64,000 bases of DNA. Origin: Prochilodus magdalenae (Eukaryota; Chordata; Actinopteri; Characiformes; Prochilodontidae). A program made the position numbers and the translations under genes. Below, one piece after another: positions 1 to 12,143 of this stretch (position 1 is the stretch's first letter; every line of letters begins with the position of its first letter). The notes beneath the pieces were generated by a model. That model saw only the letters and a program-made list of their open reading frames with translations. It was not told the origin of the DNA and ran no database searches. Location of the stretch: NCBI GenBank assembly GCA_024036415.1, contig JAMWET010000947.1:1027001-1091000 (forward strand), given 5' to 3'.

Positions 1-590
1 CAGCATTACAGTGAATAGAAAACAATTCTGTGGTATTTCGGTATTATAGATTGCAGAATCAGATACATATTTCATCCTCCTTTTTCTCCTGGTGTCAGCC
101 CTTTACCCAGAGTGATGCAATCTCTAGCCATTGATTTAAAGCCTTTGTGGTGGCTGCAGAACTGAAAATCAACAACAATTTCTGACAAATAGCTTTTTTT
201 TTTCGAAATGTATTCAAATCCATCTGTGCTAGATGAATTATTCAATGACTTGAGTGTTGTATTAAATGACATTTACTGATTACCTGACACAGTTCTGCTG
301 AACCCCATTTGGTTTGCTTAACTTAACTAGGTTAAATATGCCTGATGTCCTATTGGAGTGCAGGATACAAGCACTGGACTGTGAAATGGCTATCAGGGTA
401 CACAAACGTCCACTCCTTCATTAGTTTCGTCAGTGCTTTTCTTTTTTTTTTCGTCAGTATAATGTGTGTATTGTGTGTATATGTGTATGTGCATGTAAGA
501 GAGGGTGAGGTTACGGGATTTTGAGGCTGACGCAAGATCTAGTCTAGTATTATTATTTGAGTTCAGTGTTGGACAAAGTCATTACATAAC
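1..590. other. Intergenic DNA, no gene seen
   Basis: AT-rich sequence with short poly-T tracts and only small open frames on either strand. No recognisable protein motif, splice structure or RNA gene was seen. Confidence 0.5.
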
Positions 591-850
591 TGTACTGTTG
601 AACCCGGGACACTCACACTGCAGGCTGATGACAGTGCCATGCCAGTGTAATACCAACATGAACCAGCAACCAGTTACAGTCTGACACAAGTAATGTATTT
701 CCCCTTTCCAGCAGCACTGCTGTGTCTGGTCCACTTGTGCCAGCACAACACACTAACACACCACCACCACGTCAGTGTCACTGCAGTGCTGAGAATGATC
801 CACCACCCATAAAACCTCCTCCTGTCTATTGAAGAACATGGTGAAATGCA
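591..850. repeat. Fragment of dispersed DNA-transposon-like repeat
   Basis: The stretch around 735-850 contains GCCAGCACAACACAC, a CA-rich spacer, then CACTGCAGTGCTGAGAATGA and TCCACCACCCATA, followed by a segment about a small animal-repeat-style 'gaagaaca' end. A clearly related block occurs at about 35,850-35,960, within the larger inverted-repeat element there. Sharing between two unlinked sites supports a mobile repeat. I recall the family as abundant in ostariophysan fish but cannot name it with certainty. It is non-coding here. Confidence 0.6.
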
Positions 851-2312
851 TGGAGATAGTTACGTCTTGCTATAACCTACAGCACTGGTGAGCAGAGGTG
901 GTAATCCTAATCACTCTAGTTCACACAGAGAGCTTGTGTTGTTGTAGAACAGTGATCTGCCTATAGTGTTTTAACTGGCAGGATTGGATGCATTACCGTT
1001 AGATCTAAGAAAGCAGGAGATCTAAGATCTGCAGTAGGAGGTTTGGTGACCACTGTTCTAAACCAAGACAAAACGTCCTCCAAACTTCCAGACTAATGAA
1101 ATGAACCATGAATGATTTAGCATCACCATTCCTCACATTGGGGTCATTTCGCACCCATGAGCAACACCACTGAGTACAAAGTGTTTGCTGAATTGTCCAA
1201 CTTTTAATAAGACACAAGGAGACCAAAGGGTCAGAGACCTCAGTTGACACGAACACTCAAAACATATCCATCAAACTTCTAACATTCAAGTGCAAAAGTA
1301 GCACACCTCCCTTTAGTAATTGACAGCTCCTTCTCATGCTGTCTGCTTCAAGACTGAGTAATCCACTCCAGCAGGTGCCCTATGGTGTCTGAACTGTAGT
1401 GCAGTCACTCTATAAGGAGTATATGCTATAAGGAAGAGCGTTGTAGAGCGTTGTCTCTCTCAGATTCCAAAAGCGACCAGAATCAAACGCCATAATTATA
1501 GGCAAACAATAAAAAGGCTAAAGGTCATTCAATAACGCTTTGATGAAATGCGTAATGTACATGAACAGTAGCTCCAACCGGAATCAGACCATATGTATTA
1601 CTTTATGATCAAACAAACCCAGAAGAGCAGCTTCTGGTGAATAAGGATTGTGTCTATTTCCCCATAACTGTTACACTGAATCAGTGGCTGCTTCAAAGCT
1701 GCTTCTTTGCTTTCATCTGCCAACGTTTTCACCTGATACCTTCATGAAGGTAAAGCTTCTGGACGTGTGGTTAAGTGGATCCAGGTTTGTGTCAGATCGG
1801 TGCAGCACAATCACTATCAGTGCAACCCTCTGATCTGGGCTTTCATGTCTTTAGCCAAATTTGCTAGGCAGAGCTTCTCCTCCGATCCCGCTTAATGGGC
1901 TTAACCACAAGGGGCACATCTCAAAGACTAATAAGCTTGGTCAGTTTGCCTTCCAGAATTATTGGCACCCTTGATAAAGGGGAAGCTGCTCAGTCAGTTG
2001 CCGTACGCTGCTTATTTATATGTGACTAACAAAGGCCATAAGGACAGACGTGAGTAATCTATATAGAGGAAAGAATGCCTAGAGACACGCAAGTGTAGTT
2101 TTAGCATCGAGGACAACATGCTGTCCTTATTTGAACAGGCAGTTCGGTACCAAGATGTTAAGAAATCCCTCATTCAGCACTACCCCAACATAGAACACAG
2201 GGGAGGTTAACACAGGAACACACAAGGAGAGTAGACCAACAAGGTCAACAACGACAAACAACCATACTGACACAAAAACACTTACAACAATTGTCCCTGT
2301 AAATAAATGGAC

Positions 2313-2340
2313 ATTGTTGTTGTTGATGTTGTTGTTGTTA
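2313..2340. repeat. (TTG)n microsatellite
   Basis: Imperfect trinucleotide run of TTG/TTGATG units. It accounts for the valine/asparagine-rich short open frames on both strands here, which are not genes. Confidence 0.85.
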
Positions 2341-4854
2341 GTGTAGTTAATGATTTCTCTAAGGTCCCTATGACAGCAAAGGGCCTGCAGCAAACGCCAA
2401 ATAAGCAACACAACCCTGATCAAACATTTGATGCTGGTAAGTTTTTTTGGTCACCCAGCACTAACCAGTATAGACCAGCAGTGACCAGCAATAATTCCAG
2501 GGAGGTAACAGAGTCTGTTAACACTTCACAATAAAACTGCCCTTATAAAGGGTTTATAAAGGGTTTCATGTTATATAAATGATCATTAATCAGCTGTTAT
2601 GTGGGATAATCATGAATATCTAATGAAGCTGGATGGTTTAATGTTGACTGATGGAAAAGTAATATGTAACCAGCAGATTCTGACTGTGGGTTCACTATTT
2701 AGAAAGCAGGCCACAATACTCCATGTGCTATAACTACTTATTCATGATTCAGTGATGTTTAGACAATGTAAAGAGCAGCTGATGTTAAAACATGAGTCTA
2801 ATTGAAAGATAATAGGTTCTAATATGACAATGACAACATTTCTCTCTTTACACTGCTTTTTGTTTTTTACCAAAGAAAAAGGTGCCAGTATTCTGGAGGG
2901 CTTGTAGGAAGAACTGAAAGGTTTCCTCTCTTTTCTTTTAGAGACAAGGAGCTCAGGGCCTGTGACGTTGAGACCTTGAGGACCATCCTATTGTAAACTA
3001 AAGCTCCGCTCCTAAAAAAAAAACAAACAGGAAAGAAAGAAAGTGCTGAGTGATACGCTCTCTGTTGTACTGTGAAATGTGACCTTGAGAAAGGGATGAC
3101 AGAGCATGGAAATTTTCACTCCTCTATTAAAGAGCCCAAGACCGAATCAGTACAGTGTACTTTAACAGGTGTTGCTCAAACCCGTTTGTACTGCATGCGG
3201 TATTTGTGTTTTGGGCCGCACTTATAACCCTGCATTGCTAACTCAGTTGGGTCTAACAAGTGATAAGCTTAGCAATGCTTATGAGCTTAATCCTGAGTTA
3301 CAGTCGAGTTTAAGCATTTTTAACTTACTGTGTTTATCTTTCATGGTATCCTTTATTCTGTTGTCCTCAAAGAAGATGAAAGACTAAGACATTTGTCAGT
3401 TAGGTACAGTTCTGCACGCAGTTGTGTGTCTTCCGGTCCTCCAGCGCACACAAAAGCTTGAAATCATTTAGATTTGGTTTTTAATGTATCTGTGTAAAAA
3501 GCAATCCCCTGTTTACACTACTTACACTTAAGCTGTTCACATTTCATTCCCAATTTTTGGATTTTCATTTAATTTTGATTTTTTGATGTCGCAACTGAAC
3601 TGCTTTAATATTGATCACAGGTCTCACCTTTAAGTTATGAGTCACCTTAAATCTTTAAGAATCCCAAAAAGGGGAAGAATAGCTCCTAGAAAACTTACCT
3701 AGATGAAGCTGCACTGATGATACGACAACACTCAAGTAGTGTTTTCACCTGATACTTTTACTTTTAGTGTTCACTTTAATTTGCAATCTTTTACTACTTT
3801 AGAGTCATTACTTCATGTGTTTTACCTGCTTAAGTAGCCTCTTCTCTTCCAATAGTGTTGCCCAGACAATGCTTTTATACTTCACGTTGCTTTCATATGC
3901 ATTAAAAATGGATTTGGACAACTAAAAGGTTCATTGGAAGCCCTGAACTTAAAGTACAGGTGACTTTCTATTTGTAAATATTTGGTCATGTTAGCATCAA
4001 GCTACCAATATGCACCCCAGGGACTCTGCTCAGACACTGCCCAGACTTTGTGAGGTCAAGGGGCAATGCAGCCTGTAAACAGGGGGCTGTGTAAACTTGT
4101 TAATAGATGCACATGTTAGGTCCAACCTGAATGTATTATTGGGCATGTTGTGCTGGACTGTGGGGGTGGATTGTGGATCGGTGTGCTCCCCATGTACAGG
4201 AAGGGTGTGGCTGCTGGTGACTTGCTGACTATTTTGGTCGTTCAGGTGGTGCTGGTTTCTCCACTATGGCTGTGTTCATTCGCCTAAAGCGCTGTTTTCT
4301 ATCTCCTGTTCTGCCAAGACTTCCCAGCCTAAGCACTGGAATATTTCAAACACAACTCGGAAGAGCACTGATATAAATATTCTGCTCTACATTGGTGCGC
4401 TGGCTTATTGGATGTCCTGTTTTTTATTCCTAACCAGGAGTAGTTGGTGAGCATAGTGAACAGACACACACAAATCAACTAAATGAGCAAATAAAGAGAA
4501 TTCTTCTCATTCTGACGTAGTGGCCATCCATGAGACAGAGAGCTGGAATTTTAAAGGAATGTGTTATTTTTCCTGTCTGAGCTCTTAGGGTTGGCATGTG
4601 TCTGTGCGAGAGCAACATCACTTCCTCTGTCCTCTCTGTGTTGATGGTAAATGACCTTGCGCAGGAAATAGCTTTGCCTTTTTTTAAGTGGCTTCCTCAT
4701 CAGACCAAGATTATGCTTGGACTAAAGCAGGCAGTAGAAGAATCAATATGAGCCTGTCTGTATGTCATACAGCATACGAAAGCACCATGGTATCACATTG
4801 AGATACATTACCTACAGAGCAGTACAGGCCTCCATTCACCTAAACCCTAAAAAC

Positions 4855-4925
4855 CGCAATTATATTACATTATAATATTACATTATAATATTATATTTTA
4901 TTATATTATATTACATTGTATTGTA
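4855..4925. repeat. AT-rich imperfect tandem repeat
   Basis: About 70 bp of TATTACATTATAATATT-type units, almost pure A/T with occasional C or G. Low-complexity sequence. Confidence 0.75.
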
Positions 4926-5079
4926 TTGTGAGCACAACTTTATGTCTCACAACTTAGTTTGGCATTTATAATGTTGCTGGGTTATTTAGCATGAAATATG
5001 CAGGTGTAGTATTTCATATTTAGTTACTGTGCAAATGATCTATACATTTAAAAAATATATAATATAATAGATAGAATGA

Positions 5080-5620
5080 AAAATACAATAAATGCAGCCT
5101 CTATTGTTCCACTGTTATCATCACCCGGCATCAAAGCCCACTTGGCTGGTTGTGGGAGTAGGCCAGAGTACAGTATGCCTGGGGTCCTCATGTTGAGGCT
5201 CCTGTCTGGGGGGCCTGATTACAATGTATTTGTCTGCCTTTATCTCATCCACATTAATCCTGGCGCTCTCTACCAGCTCAGCCACCGCTTCGCAGCCCCC
5301 TAGCCCCCCTCAACTGTCCGCGATGAACCCCTCGCACACACACAAAGTCAGCGGGTTCATATGCTTTGCATCCAGGCCGCCTCTCCACGAAAATCTTTAA
5401 TGGAAAGTTTTGGAGAAGATCCGAGGGTGTGGCCTCATCTCCCTGGCCCTGATCTCCTCATGTGTCCGTGGCTCCTGGAATGTGGCACTAAAACTACTTT
5501 CCCACCGGTAAGCGGATTACAACCCTAAAGCTTCATATCAAAAGATGCTCGTGCCCATCTCTGTTCCCACCAGCTCATTCCTGCCCTTCAGATGGAAAAT
5601 TTGTGAGATCCAAGGCGCCC
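5080..5620. promoter_or_regulatory. GC-richer non-repetitive island, candidate conserved non-coding element
   Basis: This roughly 540-bp block stands out from its AT-rich surroundings by higher GC, absence of simple repeats and non-repetitive sequence, including C-rich runs near 5,300. A 75-codon open frame (5,076-5,303) shows no homology that I recognise and no splice context, so I do not call it a gene. Conserved regulatory elements are common in the flanks of vertebrate amino-acid-transporter loci, but conservation cannot be seen from one sequence. This call is inference. Confidence 0.25.
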
Positions 5621-7348
5621 TGCACTGAACAACTCATACACTGAATGTACTTGACCTAAATGTGTACAGCGGTTCCACAAAAATACAATTTATGATTCCA
5701 CTACAGTTCTGTTTTCCAGTTACTTACTCTTGGCATTAACTGTGTTTAGATTATATATGGGCATTGCTAGCAAAATTTTGTATTTTCAAGATGGCAGCTT
5801 TACAGGAGAAGGAAAAACCTTCAGGGCTTTGAAAGAGAGTTTTGGAGAATTTCTGTTGGTCCATTTGTCATGAAATTTTAACCTCAAAATTTAGACCTTA
5901 AAATAAAATGCAGGTGATTATTTTTATTGCTAATATTTATGCAGTATGCATATATTATCATACAGTATATTCTGTATTAAAGTATATATGGTTGATTTAA
6001 TGAAGGCAACTGCTGCAACGGGTTAAAACCGACAAAGACAGGACAATAAAGTGAACCTCTGAGTAAATAAGCTTGGTTATTAGCTTAGTTGGCTATGCTG
6101 GTTACTTGCAACTTGGTTAGCTAGTAGCTAACGTTAACTATACTAGCTACTTGTCTTTGATCTCAACATCAACACAAAGTAAATTACAGCTGTTACTCCC
6201 TGTGAACTTTCAGTTTAGGATGATCTGCTTCAGCACACAGGGATAAACTCACACAGCATGGCTACTACTTACAGGTTGCCCTGAGTGAAGTTGCTTGATA
6301 TTAAATATTAGATTGATATAGAAACTGCATATAGAGTGCAATGTGCAGAGCAAACTAACAACTTTGAATTAAAGTCGTCCATGGGCTTGTTACAGGAGCT
6401 GAAATTAAGGCCTCCACCAGAAAGACTCCAAAACTACATCACTCATTCAGTAATTACCCCAGGCCAATCACAATCTGCCACCTGGCAGGATTCAACTTAC
6501 ATTCATATTCTGTTGCTATCAGGTGCCAACATTCAACATTCTCCTTCTTCCTCCACCTGCACCACAAGTTTGGTCCTTGTCCTGTTGTCCATGGAGTAGG
6601 CTCCGCCTCTGCTGTCCATATTCGGCAGAATCTGACGCTTCAAGGTCTGAAATTTGTTTAGCAAATTTCCTGTTCCACCTTAAATGGTACATCAGTATTA
6701 TTGTGCTGTCTGTACAAGCTGTAGCATTTATGGTGTAATTGAACATTCCATTATAAAGCCGGTGGTTAGGAAGCCAACTTCAATCCCGATTAGTGATGAA
6801 CAACCATGCCTGCTGAGAATTCAGTTCCTTGGAAAGATATGAAAAGTGCCAAAATCACCTTCATACCCCGGTACCGCCTGGATTTCTGGATTTCTGCACA
6901 TAGTGAGTAAATATTAATGATTCAGGAGGATTACGTAACAGTCTAGGGTTTTGGAATTGGTCTGTTTTACTGACTTCTTTTGTATATGTGGGATTTTTAT
7001 TTAAAGAACAGTGTTCCACCTTCACGGTATATCAGTTCTAAGTACCAAACTCTCTTTATCCAACAAAAACCATGTAAATACAGTTTCCATTTTACAATAC
7101 CTACCAACACACAAACAACTGGTTGGCTCTCTCAGCAATGGAACTATGTTTTACCAGGTTATCTTTAAACAGGATTTGTAAAGCATTCTTGAGTCACACA
7201 CATTATGATGTAGAGTCAAAACTATAGACCCAAAGAAGTGGAAGAGAATTACTTGGAAATCTGAATTCTCCATTAACTTCCTTTAAAGGTTAAGAAGGTT
7301 TTTGCTCCTTCTGTAAGCTGTTGCGTTGTTACCTTTTTCCTACTTGCG
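5621..7348. other. Intergenic DNA, no gene seen
   Basis: AT-rich sequence with a small run of TAGCTA/GTTAGC words near 6,080-6,150. No gene, RNA or strong repeat signature was recognised. Confidence 0.45.
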
Positions 7349-7690
7349 GTGTGTCACATCAAAAACGAGCATGCTACCAAAGGAGCACAAAGTGGCTGCC
7401 ACGATCTGTGTGTCTTCAGAGGCTTCCGCTGCGGTCGTCTACACTGCAAAGCTGATGCAGTGACTTTACTCGATTACATCATTTCCATGTCAAAACATGG
7501 CTGTTTAAAAGTTTGGAACCTCCTATCATGCTCATTTCTTTAATGTTGTGTAAAATGAAAAAAGCAGACAAATTCATAAACCACATATTAAAAATAAAGA
7601 GCTCTGATTACACCACTTTTCTTGAGTTAACTCAACTTGAAGTCATCTGAATTCACTCCAGTTTTGACCCTAGTCAAAAGCTTAATAAAA
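7349..7690. repeat. Direct repeat copy 1 of 3 (with long flank)
   Basis: The core (about 7,400-7,540) reads GAGGCTTCCGCTGCGGTCGT, then an ACTG-rich stretch with GATGCAGTG, then CTCGATTACATCATTTCC. It is followed by a flank containing TCAACTTGAAGTCA. The same order of blocks recurs at about 8,490-8,700 (core only) and about 8,905-9,270 (core plus flank), with many substitutions. Three diverged copies within 2 kb indicate old local duplication or repeated insertion of one element. No coding capacity was recognised. Confidence 0.75.
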
Positions 7691-8489
7691 AGAGACCCAC
7701 AGAAATGATCCCAAATGACTAGGGAAAACAAAATGTCCATTAACTTCCTTTGAAAATGAAAACAAAGCTTATTTTTTGGAGATACGGTGCTTTATTCTGC
7801 CAGCAGTGACATGTGACATATGACATTTCTTTTCATTGTGATGTTTAATTAATGAATGTATTTGTCTGAAGTGGGCCAAAAAGCTCGTCTGCTTCAAACA
7901 CCTCAGCCTTACATTCAATTGATTACACTGGCACCAGATTACTAGACGTTTAATTACACTCAGTCCATCAGTCTGTTACAATTAAGTGCCACTCATTAAG
8001 CTTTCAACTGATTTGTTCACTAATGCTTGTTGCTGGAAATGAAAATTGCATTTTGTATTAAAATGTCGTATATTGATCCTGCTTACAAACCTTATCTAGG
8101 AAAGACCAAAATATGTGGTCTACTGCTCTTCCCTACACTGTGCACGTCATTTACACCAGAATCTTTTCAGGTACTGACACAATTAAACCCACAGCACAAT
8201 GCGCACAATGCTTATGCGCAGTATACAGTCCTCTGCACATACCATGTGTGTATACACATATAGCGCTTGTTGCGCTGATAGAGATCGGTGACTGGGTGTC
8301 ACTTCCTCTCCTCGTGCGGTGTGTTTTTCTTTCAGTCTGATGCCAATTCTCCTCAGAGCTTTCAAGCTCAGCAGCCACAGTAGCGCTCACACATAGGACA
8401 GAGATTCTCAAAGGCACCTACAGTACATACTGAGCCTGCATTTCCTGGTGCAACTCATCACTGGAGTTGCAGTTTGTCTACTGAGTGCT

Positions 8490-8700
8490 ACATCAAAAAC
8501 AAACACTCTACCAAATGACTGAATGGCAGGTGCCACAATAGCAAAGACCCTGATCTGTGTGTCTACAGCTTCCGCTGCGGTCGTCTACGCTAAAAAACTG
8601 ATGCAGTGGCTTTACTCGATTACATCATGACTGTTCAGAGAGTTTGAAACCACTTATCATATTCATTTCTGTTACATTATGTAAAATGCATACTGTGCAA
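8490..8700. repeat. Direct repeat copy 2 of 3 (core only)
   Basis: Shares ACATCAAAAAC, CTTCCGCTGCGGTCGTCTAC, TGATGCAGTGGCTTTACTCG and ATTACATCAT with copy 1 in the same order. The right-hand flank present in copies 1 and 3 is missing. Confidence 0.75.
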
Positions 8701-8904
8701 AAGTTATGGCTTATTTTTATATTTCATGTTTTTCAGTATATTAAACTCAGCAAATAAATTAAAAGTGTGCACTAAAGTGATGCAGATTATGTGCAACTTA
8801 CTTTCACTAAACATGTCATTTGACCAGAGACTTTTGCACATGGCTGCATATGTACCCAGTTCACACCTATATTCTTTAAAGCCCCACATGGCATTGTTAC
8901 AGTC

Positions 8905-9270
8905 TGCTATCAAAAACTAGCATGCAAATGAGCAAACAGCTGCAACATTAGAAAATGTGTGTCTACAGAGGCTTCCGATGCGGACGCCTAGACTGGAAAA
9001 CTGATGCAGTGGCTCCACTCAATTACATCATTTCCGTATGAATAAAGTACATGGCTGTTTTGAAGTTTGGGACCATAGGAACCTCTTACCATGCTCATTT
9101 TTGTTATGCTGTGTATGATGAAAACACTGAAACAAAACTCATTAAAGCTGTATTCATTAAAAATGTATAAAAAATTATATGGGCTCTGGTTACACAGCTT
9201 TTCTTTAGTTGCCTCAACTTGAAATCACTTGAATGCACTCAAACTTTGATCCTAGCCAACAGTTCTCCCA
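8905..9270. repeat. Direct repeat copy 3 of 3 (with long flank)
   Basis: Contains ATCAAAAACTAGCATGC, GTGTGTCTACAGAGGCTTCC, ACTGATGCAGTGGCT and AATTACATCATTTCC in the order seen in copy 1. It then carries a flank matching copy 1 (GGCTCTGGTTACAC, CTCAACTTGAAATCACTTGA, TTTGATCCTAG). It is the most diverged core; the middle GCTGCGGTCGT reads GATGCGGACGC. Confidence 0.75.
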
Positions 9271-10476
9271 TGTCACATTGCTGGTTGTCCTAAGTGGCTT
9301 TTCTTGTTTTCAGCTCTCTCTCACTAACTGAAACTCTTTTTATCACACAGCCCCATCAGACATTTTTTTCTCTTAGGCTCCCAGATATATACAGCTGTGG
9401 CACCACTGGGTTTAAACTCTCCTGGTGTTGGGCTAAATTGTTAGTCCATTGCACTGCATGTTACTTCTGTTTTTAAAGTTAAAACAACAGACACAGAAAC
9501 CCAAAGAATACCAAAGGCTTGTGAGTGGTGCAATGAGCCAAACAAGATGTTGTGAGATTGTAATCCAGTGATGCCATAGTCATCCATAACTGGTCGGACT
9601 GTCTGAAGGCTAAAATGCAGAATTTAAAAAACGAGTTTTGACTACACTAAGAAGTTTGAGTTGGGTGAACTCTGACATCCTGACATTGAGCTAAACCAAG
9701 AAAAGCCTTGTAGTCAGTTACCTTAATTTTAATCAGGGCTGACCTCTCATTATTAACAGCGAACCTATATAATGATAATATTAGTAGTACATGCTGTACA
9801 CATAGTACTGAGATTTATTTTATACATCTTTTCAAGTGAAGCTCATTTATAAATCATTGCTGTACAAAGAAAAACACGTATCACCATTTTTCTCAATTTT
9901 TAACATTACGATTTCTTCTCTCGTTTTTAAACTTGCCTATGAGAGTTATGAAATTCATTTTTGTAAATCATCTATTTATAGTCTTTCCTAGTTAGCGTAT
10001 CTGCCCTAAGAGTTGCTCATCGCTTTTGAAATATGAGGCACTCTGGAAGTTCATCATCATTGCTGACAGCTTTCTCAGTCATAGAAAGACATGCCCACTC
10101 ATTCTTTACTAAATGGAACTCATTATCACACTGTAATGGTGCAACTACTAACAGATGACCTTACATGTTGAACCTTGAACTGGAAATAAAAGGTTAACAA
10201 ATATAAAGCAAATGAATGTTCTGTTTACTTGTTTAATAGTGAGCTAGTTCTAAGTCTAAGGTTTACCCCTCCTTTGTCTTAGTGTATAAAGCTATGAAGT
10301 TTTGCCAGAATTGTACATTATAATTATATTATACATTGGGTCTAAATACTTACAATCTGGGCCATTGGTAAACTTTAGTTGTCATAAAATCTCTAATGAA
10401 GAGAAAAACATACAATATGACACAACTTCAAAGCAAGATGGTACCTTCTTGTTGTGGAGACTGCTCTAAGAATGTT

Positions 10477-10534
10477 GGAAACCTCAAACCTCAGTGTCTG
10501 GGGCTGGAAACCCCAAACCTCAATTTCTGGGGCT
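10477..10534. repeat. 29-bp tandem duplication, two copies
   Basis: GGAAACCTCAAACCTCAGTG is followed by TCTGGGGCT, and the adjacent copy is GGAAACCCCAAACCTCAATT plus TCTGGGGCT. The copies differ at three positions. Confidence 0.8.
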
Positions 10535-12114
10535 GTATTTCTTACAGCGGTGAAAGTAGCCTAAATTCAGTGTACAAAGACATTTTAGATGCAAACACAC
10601 AGAACTCTGCAAAAGAAACGGCACTAACGACTTTCATCAGCATAACAATATAAAACAGATCAGCCACGTGTTTAAAATAAATGGGGCACAGATAGACAAT
10701 TCATTTCTTAACACCCTGAACTTCATTTACAAGTATCTGGAAAACAAGGATGAAAACAGAGATTCCAGACTTTTGTGTGGTAGTATATAACATGAGTACT
10801 GTTTTGCCTAACCAATCGTTAACCCTGGCAATAATTAAAGATATGAAAATCATTTCTCAAAAGTTGGTGTGCATGTTGTCACATGACATGATATGTTTAG
10901 TGAATTTTTGAAGTGAAATGAAGTTACACATCCTCCACAGAGAAGACACTTCTGCACATTTTAATATGCCATTATTTTGTAAATATTTAAATATGTTAAT
11001 TTAATATACTGTTATAAATGTAGGTCGCCTCTTATAATGTTTTTTTCCAAACTCAACAAATACAGAGAAATGGTTCACTAAATGTTAGAAATTTGCCATA
11101 CTGAGATGCATAAGTATATTTACATAGAAATTCAATAATAACGTATAATTTAAAAGGGGGCTCAATCTTTTGCATGCTGTCGTTCATCTGCCTGCTTGGC
11201 TCCATTGTGTGCAGGTAGCGCTGCTGCTAGAGGAGAACAGTTGTTTCTGGCTCACTGCAATTGCCTCTATACTCACTTTACAGTCAGTTAGTAATCGATT
11301 TGTTCATTGCGACTCACCGAAGTATCTGACAGTGCTCTATTGACCAAACCGGATGTTACCAGTTCACATACTGAACTACACATGCAAAGATCCAGAGTGA
11401 AGAGCGTCTTAAAGTAAAACCTTTTGTAAGATGTTGGCCAGATCTCCTGGCCGTTATGCCTTCCCACGACTTTAAGACCAAAGATACTCTTTTCCTCGTA
11501 TTTAACGCAGGTTAGTGGAAGATTGAGTTAAAGTACCCCAGTAAATACTCAGAAAGACGGCGGGTGCGTATTTAATTTACTGTTATTAGAGTGTAATAAT
11601 GTACAGGATCTGGGGCTGTGTGAGCTTCCCATGGATCAGGTCATGGCTGCAGTTTACAGGCCTCCGGGCCGCTGTTTGCTTAGTACGGGGGGGGAGATAG
11701 AAAAAAGGTTATATAATGTCAGGCGTGGGGCCAGAGGAAGATGAGATGCCCTGGGCCTGGCACTGTAGGAGACTGGGAGGAGATTCACACTCTCACAGAC
11801 CTTTGAACTGGGAGAATTATTAAATACACACAGTTGCTTCATGCTATTTTCTTTTTCATGTTCAGTACCATCTAATCAGGTTTCACTCCTTGGCTTCTTG
11901 GAAATTCTAAACCGCTGGCTGTTCTGCCTGGCTTTATACCATATGCCCTGACTATGGAATAAAGAAATCAGAAATAGGAACTTTGAATGGGGTTCTAATA
12001 CCTAATGAGGCGTGACAGTGGAGAATAAAACGTTGGAACATGTATGATGCCTCAGTGAGGTACCGTTTGCATGAACCAGGCAAAGTTGTTTTGACCTCTC
12101 TGAACCAGCACCAG

Positions 12115-12143
12115 TCATCATCATCGTCGTCATCATCATCACC
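12115..12143. repeat. (ATC)n microsatellite
   Basis: Imperfect run of CATCAT units interrupted by CGTCGT. Confidence 0.8.

Larger units (their letters stand above)
851..5075. other. Intergenic DNA, no gene seen
   Basis: Only short open frames with no recognisable domain. Contents: a TTG trinucleotide run (2,313-2,340), an AT-only tract (4,855-4,925), and a segment at 4,013-4,040 that recurs at 15,465-15,490. No splice-supported exon could be assembled. Confidence 0.45.

Noticed and set aside
5076..5303. 75-codon frame as a small gene
   Set aside because: No homology, no splice context, ordinary length for chance in GC-richer DNA.
10396..10653. 85-codon frame containing the 29-bp duplication
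   Set aside because: No recognised domain or regulatory context; the duplication shifts frame between copies, which argues against coding.
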